Shown here piece by piece: positions 41,177 through 51,115 of a DNA stretch of 64,000 bases (position 1 is the stretch's first letter; each line of letters opens with the position of its first letter). The notes under the pieces are model-generated. The model was given only the letters and a program-made list of their open reading frames with translations. It did not search any database and was not told the DNA's origin. The DNA is from Candidatus Sumerlaeia bacterium. Lineage in GTDB: Bacteria > Sumerlaeota > Sumerlaeia > SLMS01 > JAHLLQ01. The DNA is taken from assembly GCA_019634695.1 (NCBI GenBank), contig JAHCAW010000013.1, positions 1 to 64,000 of the forward strand, in the 5' to 3' direction. Made by a program: the position numbers and the translations under genes.

Positions 41177-43693
41177 ATGAACGCCCTTCGCCGACCCGAA
41201 ATCCTGGCCCCCGCCGCCAACGACGCCATGCTGGCCGCCGCCATCGAGAACGGCGCCGACGCCGTCTATTTCGGCCTCCAGGACTTCAACGCCCGCCTGC
41301 GGGCCGACAACTTCGCCGCCGCGGACCTGCCCCGCATCATGGCCACGCTGCACGAGCGCGGTCTGCGCGGCTACGTCACCCTCAACACGCTCGTCTTCCC
41401 CTCAGAACTTCCCGCCTTTGCTGCCGTCCTGGCCGCCTGCGCCCGCGCCGGCGTCGATGCCATTCTCGTCCAGGATCTCGGCGCCGCCTGGCTCGCCAAC
41501 CGTCTGGCGCCCGAGCTGTCCGTCCATGCCTCCACGCAGATGACCGTCACCGCCGCCGAGTCCATCGCCGGCCTCGAGCGGCTCGGGCTGCATCTCGACC
41601 GCATCGTGCTCGCGCGCGAACTCAGCCGCCGCGACATCGCCCGCATGCGACCCGATACCGACCACGAACTCGAGGTCTTCGTCCACGGCGCCCTGTGCGT
41701 TGCCTACAGCGGCCAGTGCCTCACCAGCGAGGCGCTCGGTGGACGCTCGGCCAATCGCGGCGAATGCGCCCAGGCCTGCCGCCTGCCCTACGATCTTGTC
41801 GTCGATGGCCGCGACCACGACACCGACGGCCGCCGCTATCCGCTCTCGCCCAAGGACCTCGCCGCCTGGCAGGACGTCGGCGAGCTTCTCGATCTCGGCA
41901 TCGCCAGCTTCAAGATCGAAGGGCGCCTGAAATCCCCCGAGTACGTCGCCGCCACCGTCCGCAGCTACCGCGAGGCCGTCGAGCGCGCCGCCGCAGGCCA
42001 GCCCATCGTCCTCGACGACGCCACCCGCGAACGACTCGAGATGACCTTCAGCCGCGGCTTCACCGGCGGCTACCTCCACGCCGTCGACCATCAGGTCGTC
42101 GTCGATGGGCGCTTCCCGAAGAAGCGCGGCCTCCGCCTCGGCACCGTCGTCGCCGCCGACCGGCGTGGCGTCACGATCGACGCAACCGGCCCTCTCAAGC
42201 GCGGCGATGGCGTCGTCTTCGACGCCGGCAGGCCCGACCTCGACGAGGAGGGCGGCCGCATCCACACGATCGACGGCAAGGGTCAGTCGCTCGCCGCCTG
42301 GCGCCCCACCGCCGACCAGCCCACCGCACGCCTCTTCCTGCGCTTCGGTGACGGCTGCATCGACTCCCGGCGCATCGCCCCCGGCAATCTCGTGTGGAAG
42401 ACCAGCGACCCCGCGATCGACGAGGAACTGCGCGCCTCCTTCGCCTCCGGTCGCATTCACCATCGCCGCCCCGTGCAGGCGCGCGTCGAGGGCCGCGTCG
42501 GCGCTCCGCTACGCCTCACTCTCGAGGACGGAACTGGAGTCGTCGCCACCGTCGAGGACACGGAGCCCGCCGCCGAGGCGCTGCGCCATCCGCTTGAGGA
42601 GGCGACGCTGCGCGAGCAACTCGGCCGGCTCGGCAACACACCCTTCGAGCTGGCCGCACTCGACGTGCGCCTCGAGGGCCGCGTCATAGTGCCCAAGAGT
42701 CGGTTGAACGAACTGCGGCGCCGTGCGGTGGAGGAGTTGCTCGCCCGGCGCGCGCGCCTTGGCACCGATCGCCGCGTCGAGGAGGCCGCGCTCGATGTGC
42801 TGCTCGCGCCGGTCCCGGCCGACGAGACGCCCCCGCCCGTCGCCGCGTCGCGACTGTCCGTGCTGTGTCGATCGCTCGAACAGGTCGAGGCCGCCGCCGC
42901 GTTCGGCGACGTCGAGACGATCTACACGGACTTCGAGGACGTGCGGCTGCATCGCGAGGCGCGGCGCCTGGTGCCGGAGGGAGCGATCCGCTTCGTCCCC
43001 GCCACATTGCGCGTGGTCAAGCCCGGCGAGTCCGGCTTCGTCCGCCGCCTGCTCGATGTCGCCCCCGACGCCATCCTCGTCCGCAACATGGCCGCCTGGA
43101 CGATCCTGCACGAGGCCGCTGCGCACCTGCCCCTCGTTGCCGACTATCCCTTCAACGTCGCCAATCATCTCGCCGCGCGCCTGTTGCACGAGGCCCGCTT
43201 CGCCCCGCTGACGCCCAGCTACGACCTCAACATCGACCAGTTGCTCGACCTCCTGCGCGCCGCGCCCCCGCAGTGGTTCGAAGTCACCATCCACCAGCGC
43301 ATGCCCCTCTTCCACATGGAGCACTGCGTCTTCTGTCGCTACCTCAGCGACGGCACCGACCACACCAACTGCGGCCGCCCGTGCGAGGACCACGACGTGC
43401 GCCTGCGCGACCGCGTCGGATACGAGCACCCGCTCAAGGCCGACGCCGGATGTCGCAATACCGTCTTCAACGCCGTCGCGCAAAGCGGCTCCGCCTACCT
43501 GCCCGCCATGCTCCGCGCCGGAGTCCGACGCTTCCGAGTGGACCTGCTGACCGAAACCGCCGCGGAAACGCAGCGCGTGCTGGCCAGCTACCTGCCCGCC
43601 ATCCGCGGCGAACGCGACGGCACCGGCCTGTGGCGCGAGCTGCGCGCGTCGAGCAAGCTCGGCGTCACGCGCGGCAGCCTTGACCACGACTGA
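41177..43693 (+). CDS. Peptidase U32 family protein, long form (RlhA/YegQ-like with DUF3656)
   Basis: An 838-residue U32-family protein. The N-terminal TIM-like domain begins PEILAPAANDAMLAAAIENG. The family signature lies at about 165-205, EVFVHGALCVAYSGQC followed by GECAQACRLPY, with four conserved Cys. A DUF3656-like region follows at about 330-500. A second Cys cluster, MEHCVFCRYLS followed by NCGRPCEDH and GCRNTVF, lies near 710-765. In E. coli the long member RlhA hydroxylates 23S rRNA C2501; other members were called collagenase-like. The Cys set probably binds a cluster or metal in RlhA-like enzymes. ATG 41177 starts at MNALRRPEIL; 239 bases separate it from argG. Confidence 0.9.
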   Translation: MNALRRPEILAPAANDAMLAAAIENGADAVYFGLQDFNARLRADNFAAADLPRIMATLHERGLRGYVTLNTLVFPSELPAFAAVLAACARAGVDAILVQDLGAAWLANRLAPELSVHASTQMTVTAAESIAGLERLGLHLDRIVLARELSRRDIARMRPDTDHELEVFVHGALCVAYSGQCLTSEALGGRSANRGECAQACRLPYDLVVDGRDHDTDGRRYPLSPKDLAAWQDVGELLDLGIASFKIEGRLKSPEYVAATVRSYREAVERAAAGQPIVLDDATRERLEMTFSRGFTGGYLHAVDHQVVVDGRFPKKRGLRLGTVVAADRRGVTIDATGPLKRGDGVVFDAGRPDLDEEGGRIHTIDGKGQSLAAWRPTADQPTARLFLRFGDGCIDSRRIAPGNLVWKTSDPAIDEELRASFASGRIHHRRPVQARVEGRVGAPLRLTLEDGTGVVATVEDTEPAAEALRHPLEEATLREQLGRLGNTPFELAALDVRLEGRVIVPKSRLNELRRRAVEELLARRARLGTDRRVEEAALDVLLAPVPADETPPPVAASRLSVLCRSLEQVEAAAAFGDVETIYTDFEDVRLHREARRLVPEGAIRFVPATLRVVKPGESGFVRRLLDVAPDAILVRNMAAWTILHEAAAHLPLVADYPFNVANHLAARLLHEARFAPLTPSYDLNIDQLLDLLRAAPPQWFEVTIHQRMPLFHMEHCVFCRYLSDGTDHTNCGRPCEDHDVRLRDRVGYEHPLKADAGCRNTVFNAVAQSGSAYLPAMLRAGVRRFRVDLLTETAAETQRVLASYLPAIRGERDGTGLWRELRASSKLGVTRGSLDHD

Positions 43694-43753
43694 CAACCCG
43701 GCGAAGAGAGGAAGTCCGTCGCGTTCGACACCCCACCCCGCAAGGGGGCTTCC

Positions 43754-44890
43754 ATGGGCTTTCTGCTGTTGCTGGTTCCCGCGCTTGCCTTCGGCTTCGG
43801 CGCCTGGGCCGTCGCCGGCTGGGCCACCGCCCGCTCCATCGCCTGGTGCGAGCGCCACGGCCGACTCGATCACCCCCGTGACTACTCCAGCCACTCGACC
43901 CCGACTCCGCGGCTCGGCGGCGTCGGTCTCTTCGCGGGCGTGCTCGCCATGCTGGTGCTCTTCCTGCCCGCCTTCCCGAAGGTGCAGGAACTCGTCGGCC
44001 TGCGCCCCGTCGAGCCAACGCCCTGGCTGGCATGGGGTTGCTTCCTTGCGGGCGCCATCGTCGCCTTCGCCATCGGGCTGGTGGACGACCTGCGCGGTTT
44101 CTCGCCGTGGCCGAAGCTCGCCGGCCAGGCCGTCGCCGCCGCCATCATGGTCGCCGGCGGACTCGCCGTGCGCCAGCTTCAGGTGCCCTTCGTCGGCATC
44201 GTACCGCTGCCCGTATGGATCGGCGCGCTGCTCGCCTTCGGCTGGCTCGTGCTCGTCATGAATGCCGTCAACTTCATGGACGGCATCAACGGATTGGCCG
44301 GCCGCATGGGTATGGCCTTCGGCGTGTTCCTGCTCGGTTGCGGACTGAATCGCGGCTGGTGCCTGGAGTTCACCGTGTTCGGCGCGATCCTGATCGGCGC
44401 CTCGTCGGGGTTCCTCGAGTACAACTACCCGCGCGCGCGCACCTTCCTGGGCGACTCGGGCAGCCAGGCCCTCGGCGCGCTGCTTGGCGGCGCCACGCTG
44501 CTGCTCGTCACGAACGACCTGAACCGCACCTGGATCGCCGACGGCGTGGCGCATCCGTGGTTCGATCCGTTCGCCGCCGGCGTCATTGTCCTGTCGCCCT
44601 TCCTGTTCGACGTGCTCTGGACCCTTGGCCGTCGCCTCGCGGCGGGGGAGAGCCCTCTGCGGCCGCACCGCGACCATCTCTATCAACGCCTGCTCCGCGC
44701 CTGGAACGACGACCATCAGCGCACCACCGACGCCATTGCGCTCTCGGTCTACGTCGCCGTCGCGATCGGGTTCTTCTACGTGCGCTTCTCGACGCCCGGC
44801 AACGATGCCTGGCGCGCGTTCCTGCTCGCCGCCGCGGCGGGAAATCTCGTGTGGTACTGGCGGCGCGCGACAGCCGCCGCATCATCCTGA
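43754..44890 (+). CDS. WecA/TagO-like undecaprenyl-phosphate sugar-1-phosphate transferase
   Basis: A 378-residue polytopic membrane enzyme of the MraY/WecA/TagO superfamily (PF00953). Diagnostic loops are present: GLVDDLRGFSPWPKLAGQ (DDxxD-type), MNAVNFMDGINGLAG (NxxNFxDGxDGL-like), ARTFLGDSGSQALG and the cytoplasmic PHRDHLYQRL. Such enzymes transfer HexNAc-1-phosphate from UDP-sugar to undecaprenyl phosphate at the inner membrane, starting O-antigen, teichoic-acid-like or capsule synthesis. It could initiate the glycan that the window's GT2 and GT4 enzymes extend, but the genes are 10-15 kb away. It follows the U32 gene by 60 bases on the same strand. Confidence 0.92.
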   Translation: MGFLLLLVPALAFGFGAWAVAGWATARSIAWCERHGRLDHPRDYSSHSTPTPRLGGVGLFAGVLAMLVLFLPAFPKVQELVGLRPVEPTPWLAWGCFLAGAIVAFAIGLVDDLRGFSPWPKLAGQAVAAAIMVAGGLAVRQLQVPFVGIVPLPVWIGALLAFGWLVLVMNAVNFMDGINGLAGRMGMAFGVFLLGCGLNRGWCLEFTVFGAILIGASSGFLEYNYPRARTFLGDSGSQALGALLGGATLLLVTNDLNRTWIADGVAHPWFDPFAAGVIVLSPFLFDVLWTLGRRLAAGESPLRPHRDHLYQRLLRAWNDDHQRTTDAIALSVYVAVAIGFFYVRFSTPGNDAWRAFLLAAAAGNLVWYWRRATAAASS

Positions 44891-44905
44891 GCCGCGGACA
44901 ACCCG

Positions 44906-46606
44906 ATGCAGGAAAGCCGCCGCCTGATTGCGAAGTTGATCCCTCTCTGGAAGGGGCGCCATGAGAATGCGATCATCATGGAGCCACGGTCAAGACGCGA
45001 GAAGCTCGCGACGGCATGCTCGGTTGTCGCCCAGACAACTCTTGGCGCAGGCTGGGGCATCTACATGGTCGCCAAGTTGGTATACGGTCCGTGGCCGATA
45101 GGCTACCACTTGATCTGGATGAACATCCTCAGGCTACAGCTCGGCCTACTCTGCCTTTCTTTCGGCGGTCTGCTGGCGCTTCATCTCTTCTTCGCGATGC
45201 GTCGGTGGAGTGAGCTGCGGTCACGAGAGGAGTTGATCCTGAGTGCAACAACTCTGCATGAGATCACCTTCGGGATCGTCTGGCGCGCGTTCCGTCCCTG
45301 CATGCTCCTGCCGACCATCGCCTCCATCGGCATCTGCATGCAGGCGCTGATCTTGTTCGTGTGGCTTGGCGAGATCGAGATCCCGGCCTGGCTCACCCCG
45401 TCGGACATGCTGGCGATTCGTCTCGCAATGCTCCTGCATGGTCCCGCTTCCTTGGCCGCAGTCGCCATTGTTGCGGGGCTGACAGTCCGCATGTTCTTCC
45501 TGACTGCGGGATGGTCGGTATCGGGCTTTCTTGGCTGCATCGGCTACGCTGTCGCTCCAGCCGCAGGGCTCTCTATGCTACTGTCGCAGTTTGGCTGGGA
45601 GATTCTTAAGGCGGGGGGCAATCTCTCGTCGGTTTCGCCACTCGACTCGATTCTCACGGTGCTCGTTGCGTCGGCACTTGTTGGAGGAGTGGCCTTGCTT
45701 ACGTTTGACGAGACGATCCGCTGTGTGCGTTTCGCGTCCCTGCGGATGGCGCAACCTGTCACCGAGGAAGCGTGCCGCGTCGCATCCGTGGTCGACGCAT
45801 GGCGATCCTTGGCTTCGCATCGCGAGCTTCGGAAATCGCTGGAAGCCAGGTTGGAATCGAATCTTCGGATTTCGAGCCATCTGCGATTCGTCGGGGTATT
45901 CCTGCTCTTCTTTGTCGGACTTTGGTCGTGTGCCATCATTGTCTGTCAGATGTCCCCGGATGCCTGGGGCGACATGCTGAATTGGCAGGCCGAACTGCCG
46001 CTGACTCTCACGATTCTCTTCTGTGGTGTGTCCTGCCTGTGGGCGGTGCTCCTGACGAATCGGAATCAACGGCGGCTGTTTGGGGGGCGGTTACCTCATG
46101 TGTATGGGGATTCGTTCGAACCGTTCGCCAGAAATCTGATCCCTTCGTTCCTGCTCGCGATGTGCCTGACTATCCTCGCTGTGTGGGGATCGGTCGCATT
46201 CCAAACCGATCCGCTGTTCCAGAAGCAGCCTGGTTTGTTCCACTTCGCCGTCAAGTCCCTGTTGGCGTTGTGTTCGCTCGCTACCTACGGGTATGGGAGC
46301 GTTCTGGCCATTGAGGGTGCACCCGCAGGTTCACGTGTGAGGGCGTTCGTCCTCCATGGGGTCTGCATTCCTGCGCTATTCGCGGCAGCATTGTTCACCC
46401 ATATCCTCCCCGTCCCAACTCGATTCTTGAATGCCGGCGCGATTCAGGGTATGATCGTTCCGGGCTTCGTGCTCTACGGGTCGTACCTCGCCTTGCGGGC
46501 AGCGACTTGGGTTCAACGCATCCACGAGCGCGAGGCTCGTGGGTACGCGTGGGGCACCGTCGTGGGCGTTGACATGCCGGATGGGGCTCGGGGTGAAGGT
46601 GCCTGA
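44906..46606 (+). CDS. Polytopic membrane protein of unknown function
   Basis: A 566-residue protein with about ten to twelve predicted transmembrane helices (for example 46-62, 75-95, 130-153, 170-195, 250-262, 330-348, 365-385, 410-430, 445-462, 475-495). I see no conserved transporter or enzyme motif; a long cytoplasmic helix pair around 270-325 (RVASVVDAWRSLASHRELRKSLEARLESN) stands out. It begins 15 bases after the WecA-like gene. Codon use is visibly less G+C-biased than in neighbours (TCG/ATT/GTT/TTG more often), suggesting acquired or weakly selected sequence. Downstream it converges with the PilT-like gene. Confidence 0.75.
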   Translation: MQESRRLIAKLIPLWKGRHENAIIMEPRSRREKLATACSVVAQTTLGAGWGIYMVAKLVYGPWPIGYHLIWMNILRLQLGLLCLSFGGLLALHLFFAMRRWSELRSREELILSATTLHEITFGIVWRAFRPCMLLPTIASIGICMQALILFVWLGEIEIPAWLTPSDMLAIRLAMLLHGPASLAAVAIVAGLTVRMFFLTAGWSVSGFLGCIGYAVAPAAGLSMLLSQFGWEILKAGGNLSSVSPLDSILTVLVASALVGGVALLTFDETIRCVRFASLRMAQPVTEEACRVASVVDAWRSLASHRELRKSLEARLESNLRISSHLRFVGVFLLFFVGLWSCAIIVCQMSPDAWGDMLNWQAELPLTLTILFCGVSCLWAVLLTNRNQRRLFGGRLPHVYGDSFEPFARNLIPSFLLAMCLTILAVWGSVAFQTDPLFQKQPGLFHFAVKSLLALCSLATYGYGSVLAIEGAPAGSRVRAFVLHGVCIPALFAAALFTHILPVPTRFLNAGAIQGMIVPGFVLYGSYLALRAATWVQRIHEREARGYAWGTVVGVDMPDGARGEGA

Positions 46607-46615
46607 CTGGCGTGC

Positions 46616-48076
46616 TCAGTCGAGTTCCGACAGGTCGGAGTCGATGTCCTCGCGAACGGGCGGGGTGAGTGTCGGGCGGGCCACTTCGCGCGAAGCACGC
46701 TCGAGGATCTCGCGGTAGCGCTCGGCCACGCTCGGGCGTGGGCCCGTCGCCACTGCATCGTCGGAACCCGGCAACGGATCGTCGTCCGCGACCGCCACGC
46801 GCGCCGGAGCGCCCATCGGCGCCGCCTTGCCCGAGGCCGATGCCGCGAATGACAGCGGCGGCGGCTCCGGCGTCGGCACCCCTTCGTTCGTGTAGATGCC
46901 CGTGCCGTCGACCTGTTCGGGCGGCACGACGTAGTCCGCGGGATAGCCAAAGTCATCCTGGATCTGCGTCCACGGATCCTCGAGGCGTTCCCACGACGAG
47001 GCCGGCCGCACGCCCATCCCCCGGAACTTCAGGTGCAGGTCGTTCGAAGAGTTGGCGTGCTGCACCGCGTTCTCCTCGGTGATGAGCCCGCGCTTGGCCA
47101 GCCGGTAGAGGGCCAGGTCGAAGGACTGCGTGCCGTCGTCATGTTCGAGCGTCAGGTGCTCGCGCAGCCGGTCCGGCTCGCCGCGGACGATCAGGTCCTC
47201 CACGCGCGGGCTGTTCATCAGCACCTCCGCCGCGCACACGCGTCCGCCCTGCCTGCCGCGCAGCAGCCGCTGGCTGATGATCGCCGTCAGGTTGTGCGCG
47301 AGCTGGATCAGCACGCGGTCGTGCACGTCGATCGGGAAGAAGTTCAGGATGCGCTTGATCGTCTGCACCGTGTTCGTCGAATGCAGCGTCGCGAAGACCA
47401 GGTGCCCGGTCTCGGCCGCGTGCAGTGCGAACCGCACCGTGTCCGAGTCCCGGATCTCGCCGATCGAAATCACGTTCGGTGCCTGCCGCAGCGTGTTGCG
47501 CAGCGCCTCCTCGTAGCTCTTCGTGTCGATCCCCACCTCGCGCTGCGTCACGATCGAGCGCCGGTGCCGGTGGATGAACTCGATCGGGTCCTCGATCGTC
47601 ACGATATGCCCCGACAGCAGGTGGTTGCGATAGTCGATCATCGCCGCCATCGTGGTCGACTTGCCGCTGCCGGTCGCTCCCGTCACAAAGACGATGCCGC
47701 GGTCCGACAGGGCCACGTTGCGCAGCACCGGCGGCAGCCCCAGCCGCCGCATCGTCGGGATGTCCTCGACCACCCGCCGCAGCACCATGCCGACCGTTCC
47801 GCGCTGCCAAAGCACGTTCACGCGGAAGCGCATCTTGCCCTTCATCATGTAGGCCAGGTTCAGCTCGCGCTTGACCAGCAGCTCGTCCCACTGCTCGGGG
47901 TTCATGATCTTGCGCGCGAACTCGACCGACTGCCGCGGCGTCAGGCGCAGGCCACCGCTCGCCTTCGGCACGAGCAGTCGGCCATTCAGCGCGATCGCCG
48001 GTATCGCCCCCGCAATCAGGTACAGGTCCGATGCCTCCAGTGCATCGGCCTCCTCCATCAGCTCGAACAGGTCCAT
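46616..48076 (-). CDS. PilT/PilU-type retraction ATPase with C-terminal extension
   Basis: A 486-residue secretion-superfamily ATPase. A PAS-like N-terminal domain (about 1-110) is followed by Walker A GATGSGKS (133-140), the Asp box HIVTIEDPIEFIH, Walker B ISIGEIRD (203-210) and the His box ETGHLVFATLHSTNT. It matches PilT/PilU, which depolymerise type IV pili; DDGTQSFDLALYRL is PilU-like. The last 110 residues (about 375-486) are a Pro/Ala/Glu-rich extension unusual for the family, ending in an acidic DSDLSELD. No pilus assembly genes lie beside it. It may power a type IV-pilus-like filament with pseudopilins such as that at 4853. Confidence 0.93.
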   Translation of the reverse strand: MDLFELMEEADALEASDLYLIAGAIPAIALNGRLLVPKASGGLRLTPRQSVEFARKIMNPEQWDELLVKRELNLAYMMKGKMRFRVNVLWQRGTVGMVLRRVVEDIPTMRRLGLPPVLRNVALSDRGIVFVTGATGSGKSTTMAAMIDYRNHLLSGHIVTIEDPIEFIHRHRRSIVTQREVGIDTKSYEEALRNTLRQAPNVISIGEIRDSDTVRFALHAAETGHLVFATLHSTNTVQTIKRILNFFPIDVHDRVLIQLAHNLTAIISQRLLRGRQGGRVCAAEVLMNSPRVEDLIVRGEPDRLREHLTLEHDDGTQSFDLALYRLAKRGLITEENAVQHANSSNDLHLKFRGMGVRPASSWERLEDPWTQIQDDFGYPADYVVPPEQVDGTGIYTNEGVPTPEPPPLSFAASASGKAAPMGAPARVAVADDDPLPGSDDAVATGPRPSVAERYREILERASREVARPTLTPPVREDIDSDLSELD

Positions 48077-48194
48077 GGCTCCACTCGTCTGTCCCGGCCT
48101 GGCCTGGCGGGCGCGTCATGTCGCATGGCATCATCAGACTGGCGGCCGGGCCGGGAGGCAAGCAGTTCCGCGGACAGAATTCGGCGCGGAAAGC

Positions 48195-49283
48195 CTACGG
48201 CCGGGCGGGCGCCGGCCGCTCCAGATGGCGCCGGATCGCCTCCATCGCCACCGGCGTGCCGTTCATCCGGCGCCGGTCGATCCGCGAGCGGTATTCGTCC
48301 AGATTTCCGAGAAACGTCCGCACGTCGTCCGCCGTCACCCGGTTCATGTCCGCCCACCGGCCCGCGCCGCTGTCGGCCAGGTACAGGCAGTTCATCATCT
48401 GCTCGTCGTTGTTCGGCTCGGGCAGCGCGAAGACCGGCTTGCCCAGATACAGCGCCTCGCCGACGAGCTGGTTGCCCGATGTGCACAGCAGCGCCGTGCA
48501 CGCCGCCAGGTCGCGTGCAAAGCCGTCCGTGCTCACCGCGCGAAACTCGACCGCGCCCTCGGCGGGCCGCTCGCCCAGCCCGTAGACGCGCACCGGCACG
48601 CCGCAGCCCCGCAGCGCCGCCAGAGTCGCCGACGTGGCGAACTTCTTCAGATAGACCAGTAGGAATCCCTCGTCCGTTGGCTGGGCCGCTTCAATCTCCG
48701 GACGCAGCAACACGCCCGCGTGCGTCACGCGATTCCGCCAGCGGCGCTTCACCGGCGGAAAGTAGAACTGCGAGATCACGACCTCGCGTTCGTGGCGATG
48801 GTACAGCCGCACGACCCGGCCCATCAACCAGGCGCGCGCGCGCATCCCCGGAGGCAGGATCGTCAGCCGGTCGGCCACGAGGAAGTGCTGGTGGTTGACG
48901 GCGATGTAGGGCACGCCGGCACGGCGGGCGGCGCGGGGCAGTGCCGGCTCGAAGTCCACCACCGCCAGATCCGGTCGTAGGCGGTGCAGGTACCGCTCGA
49001 GTCGGCTCACCAGTCGCGGCAACCGCATCGCGTAGCGCACCGCCCCGAGTCCCGTGCCGATCGAGTCCAGATGTCCGTCCGGCGCGTAGGCGAATCGCAG
49101 TCCCGGGATGCGCACCACACGCACCGGCGTGCCGCGATAGGCCGGCGCCAGCAGGTCGAAGGCGTCGCCGGGCGCGAACAGCACAAGGCGGTGGCCTTCG
49201 GTGCGCAGCCGCTCGACCAAGGCCCGCACGCGCGTGGCATGCCCGCGGCCCTCGCCCGACATGCTGAAGCAGATCGTCGCCAT
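48195..49283 (-). CDS. MJ1255-type GT-B glycosyltransferase
   Basis: A 362-residue GT-B protein of the MJ1255/VC2487 group (PF13528-like). Its N terminus, [26 protein letters not shown], is the family hallmark GxGRGHxxR. The C-terminal half has [44 protein letters not shown], the MurG-like UDP-sugar site with the final acidic/Asn cluster. It probably transfers a sugar onto a lipid or surface polymer. ATG 49283 is the evident start; an antisense open frame extending upstream through the symporter is a shadow. It lies 23 bases downstream of the symporter gene and is probably co-transcribed. Confidence 0.9.
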   Translation of the reverse strand: MATICFSMSGEGRGHATRVRALVERLRTEGHRLVLFAPGDAFDLLAPAYRGTPVRVVRIPGLRFAYAPDGHLDSIGTGLGAVRYAMRLPRLVSRLERYLHRLRPDLAVVDFEPALPRAARRAGVPYIAVNHQHFLVADRLTILPPGMRARAWLMGRVVRLYHRHEREVVISQFYFPPVKRRWRNRVTHAGVLLRPEIEAAQPTDEGFLLVYLKKFATSATLAALRGCGVPVRVYGLGERPAEGAVEFRAVSTDGFARDLAACTALLCTSGNQLVGEALYLGKPVFALPEPNNDEQMMNCLYLADSGAGRWADMNRVTADDVRTFLGNLDEYRSRIDRRRMNGTPVAMEAIRRHLERPAPARP

Positions 49284-49306
49284 CGCCGGGTCCGTGTTGG
49301 CTGCGG

Positions 49307-50998
49307 CTACTCCGTCTCGGATGCCTCGGCCTTGTCGATTCCGCGATCCATGGACGCAGGATAGAACGGACGCAGCGCATAGAGCACCGTCAGGCAGACC
49401 GTCATGCCGATCAGAGGATGCCATGGCCATGTGATCCGTGGCCACAGGGGTGCGCTTGTGACGCCGGGGATCAGGCTCGGGTTCCACGTCAGGTTGAGCA
49501 CCAGCATGAACAGCAGCGACACCACCAGCCCCGCAATCACCGGGGTCTCGTGGCCGCGCTTGTGCACCAGTCCGTAGATGAAGATGCCCAGAATGCCGCC
49601 GCCCGTCAGCGCCGCCAGCGTGAATGCCAGGTCGATCACGTTCTGTCCGCCGCGGCTTGCCGCGATGGCCACCGCGCCCAGCACCAACCCGGACGCCCCG
49701 GTCATGACGCGCGACAGTGTCATCTCCGCCCGCACCGACGCCAAAGCCCCTCGCAGGGGGCGATAGATGTCCATGGTCACCATGCTGCCCATCGCCGACA
49801 GGGCCGACGAGACGCTCGACATCGCCGCCGCCAGCAGCGCCGAAATCAGGAACCCTTTCAGCACCGGCGGAATCTGCGTCACCATGAACACCGGGAACAC
49901 ATAGTCCGACTTCGCCACCCCGGGCGTCCGCGGGTCCCAGGGCGCCAGGCCGAAGTCGAAGCCGTTCAGCTTGTAGAACGCGAACAGGACCACGCCGATC
50001 AGCAGGAACAGCAGGAACTGCGGCGCGATCAGCACCGCGCTCAGCAGCATCGCCTTCCGGCTGTCTGTCACGCCCTTGCATCCCAGCAGGCGCTGCACGT
50101 TGAGCTGGTCGAACCCGAACGCCAGCACGATGCCGAGCGTTCCCGGGATCAGGCCCATGAACAGGTTGAACGGCCCGCAGAACAGATCCTGCACGCGGGC
50201 ACCGAACGTCTCGCCCTCGAGCCCGAGCCGGAACCACTCGAGCTTGTCGCGCCCGACCTCCACCACCGCGCTCCAACCTTCCGCGCCCGAGGGCGCTGCC
50301 AACTCCCCGCGCAGCAGGCTCGGCACGTAGAACAGCACAAACAGCGCGCCCGAAATGTAGATGAAGTACTGGATCATCTCCGTCCAGGCAACCGCCTTGA
50401 TGCCGCCGACCGCCGTGTAGACCAGCGACACCAGCACAATCAGCAGGATCCCGTGCAGGATCGTGAACCACGGGAAGATCGTGCACCCCACCGCCCACAG
50501 CGGAATCGCGGTCACGTACACCCGCACACCCGCTCCCAGCGAGATGCCGATCAACTGGAACGCCGACCCCACGATCCGCGCCCGGGGACCGAACGCCCGC
50601 TTCAGCAACTGGTAAGGCGTGTAGACCTCACCCTGAAAGTACAACGGGATGATGCGCCACGCGATGATCACGCGGCCCAGCACGTATCCCGACATCAGCA
50701 TCATCCAGAACAGGTTGCCGCCCGTGACGGAGTAGCCCGTCGCCTCGTCGTACTTGAGCGCCCCGAAGGCCGCCGCCGGGATCCCGATGAACGTCAGCGC
50801 GCTCGTCTCCGTCGCCACGATCGACAGGCCCACCACCCACCACGGCAGGTTTCGACCGGCCAGGAAGTAGTCGCGCTGGGACTTCTGTCCCAGATGGGCC
50901 CAGAACCCGACACCCGTGACCAGCAACAGGTAGAAAAGAACCACCAGCGCATCGGCGATGCCGAACGTTGCCACAGGGGCCGCCACCAGATGTGTCAT
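49307..50998 (-). CDS. Sodium:solute symporter (SSS family)
   Basis: A 563-residue transporter with about 13 transmembrane helices, family PF00474. Visible features are [25 protein letters not shown] (TM1 with the Na2-site region), [53 protein letters not shown] (the SSS signature region), and [20 protein letters not shown] (TM8, Na+ site serines). Substrates of this family include sialic acids, sugars, proline and vitamins; the presence of an AGE epimerase about 2.6 kb away is compatible with a sugar or sialic-acid-type substrate but does not prove it. ATG 50998 follows GAGAG. Confidence 0.92.
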   Translation of the reverse strand: MTHLVAAPVATFGIADALVVLFYLLLVTGVGFWAHLGQKSQRDYFLAGRNLPWWVVGLSIVATETSALTFIGIPAAAFGALKYDEATGYSVTGGNLFWMMLMSGYVLGRVIIAWRIIPLYFQGEVYTPYQLLKRAFGPRARIVGSAFQLIGISLGAGVRVYVTAIPLWAVGCTIFPWFTILHGILLIVLVSLVYTAVGGIKAVAWTEMIQYFIYISGALFVLFYVPSLLRGELAAPSGAEGWSAVVEVGRDKLEWFRLGLEGETFGARVQDLFCGPFNLFMGLIPGTLGIVLAFGFDQLNVQRLLGCKGVTDSRKAMLLSAVLIAPQFLLFLLIGVVLFAFYKLNGFDFGLAPWDPRTPGVAKSDYVFPVFMVTQIPPVLKGFLISALLAAAMSSVSSALSAMGSMVTMDIYRPLRGALASVRAEMTLSRVMTGASGLVLGAVAIAASRGGQNVIDLAFTLAALTGGGILGIFIYGLVHKRGHETPVIAGLVVSLLFMLVLNLTWNPSLIPGVTSAPLWPRITWPWHPLIGMTVCLTVLYALRPFYPASMDRGIDKAEASETE

Positions 50999-51115
50999 GT
51001 CTTTGCTCTCTCGCGGTTCGCGACCGGCAGCACACCCGACGCGATGTGAACTTCGTCGTCTTAGAAGCCCCCGCCCCGCATGGCGCAAGTGCAGAGAACC
51101 CGCCGTCGGCTCCCC

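Noticed and set aside
48195-50498. 767-codon frame extending the MJ1255-type glycosyltransferase through the symporter
   Set aside because: The added portion is Arg/Gly-rich shadow of the symporter gene; the family begins at [12 protein letters not shown] (49283).
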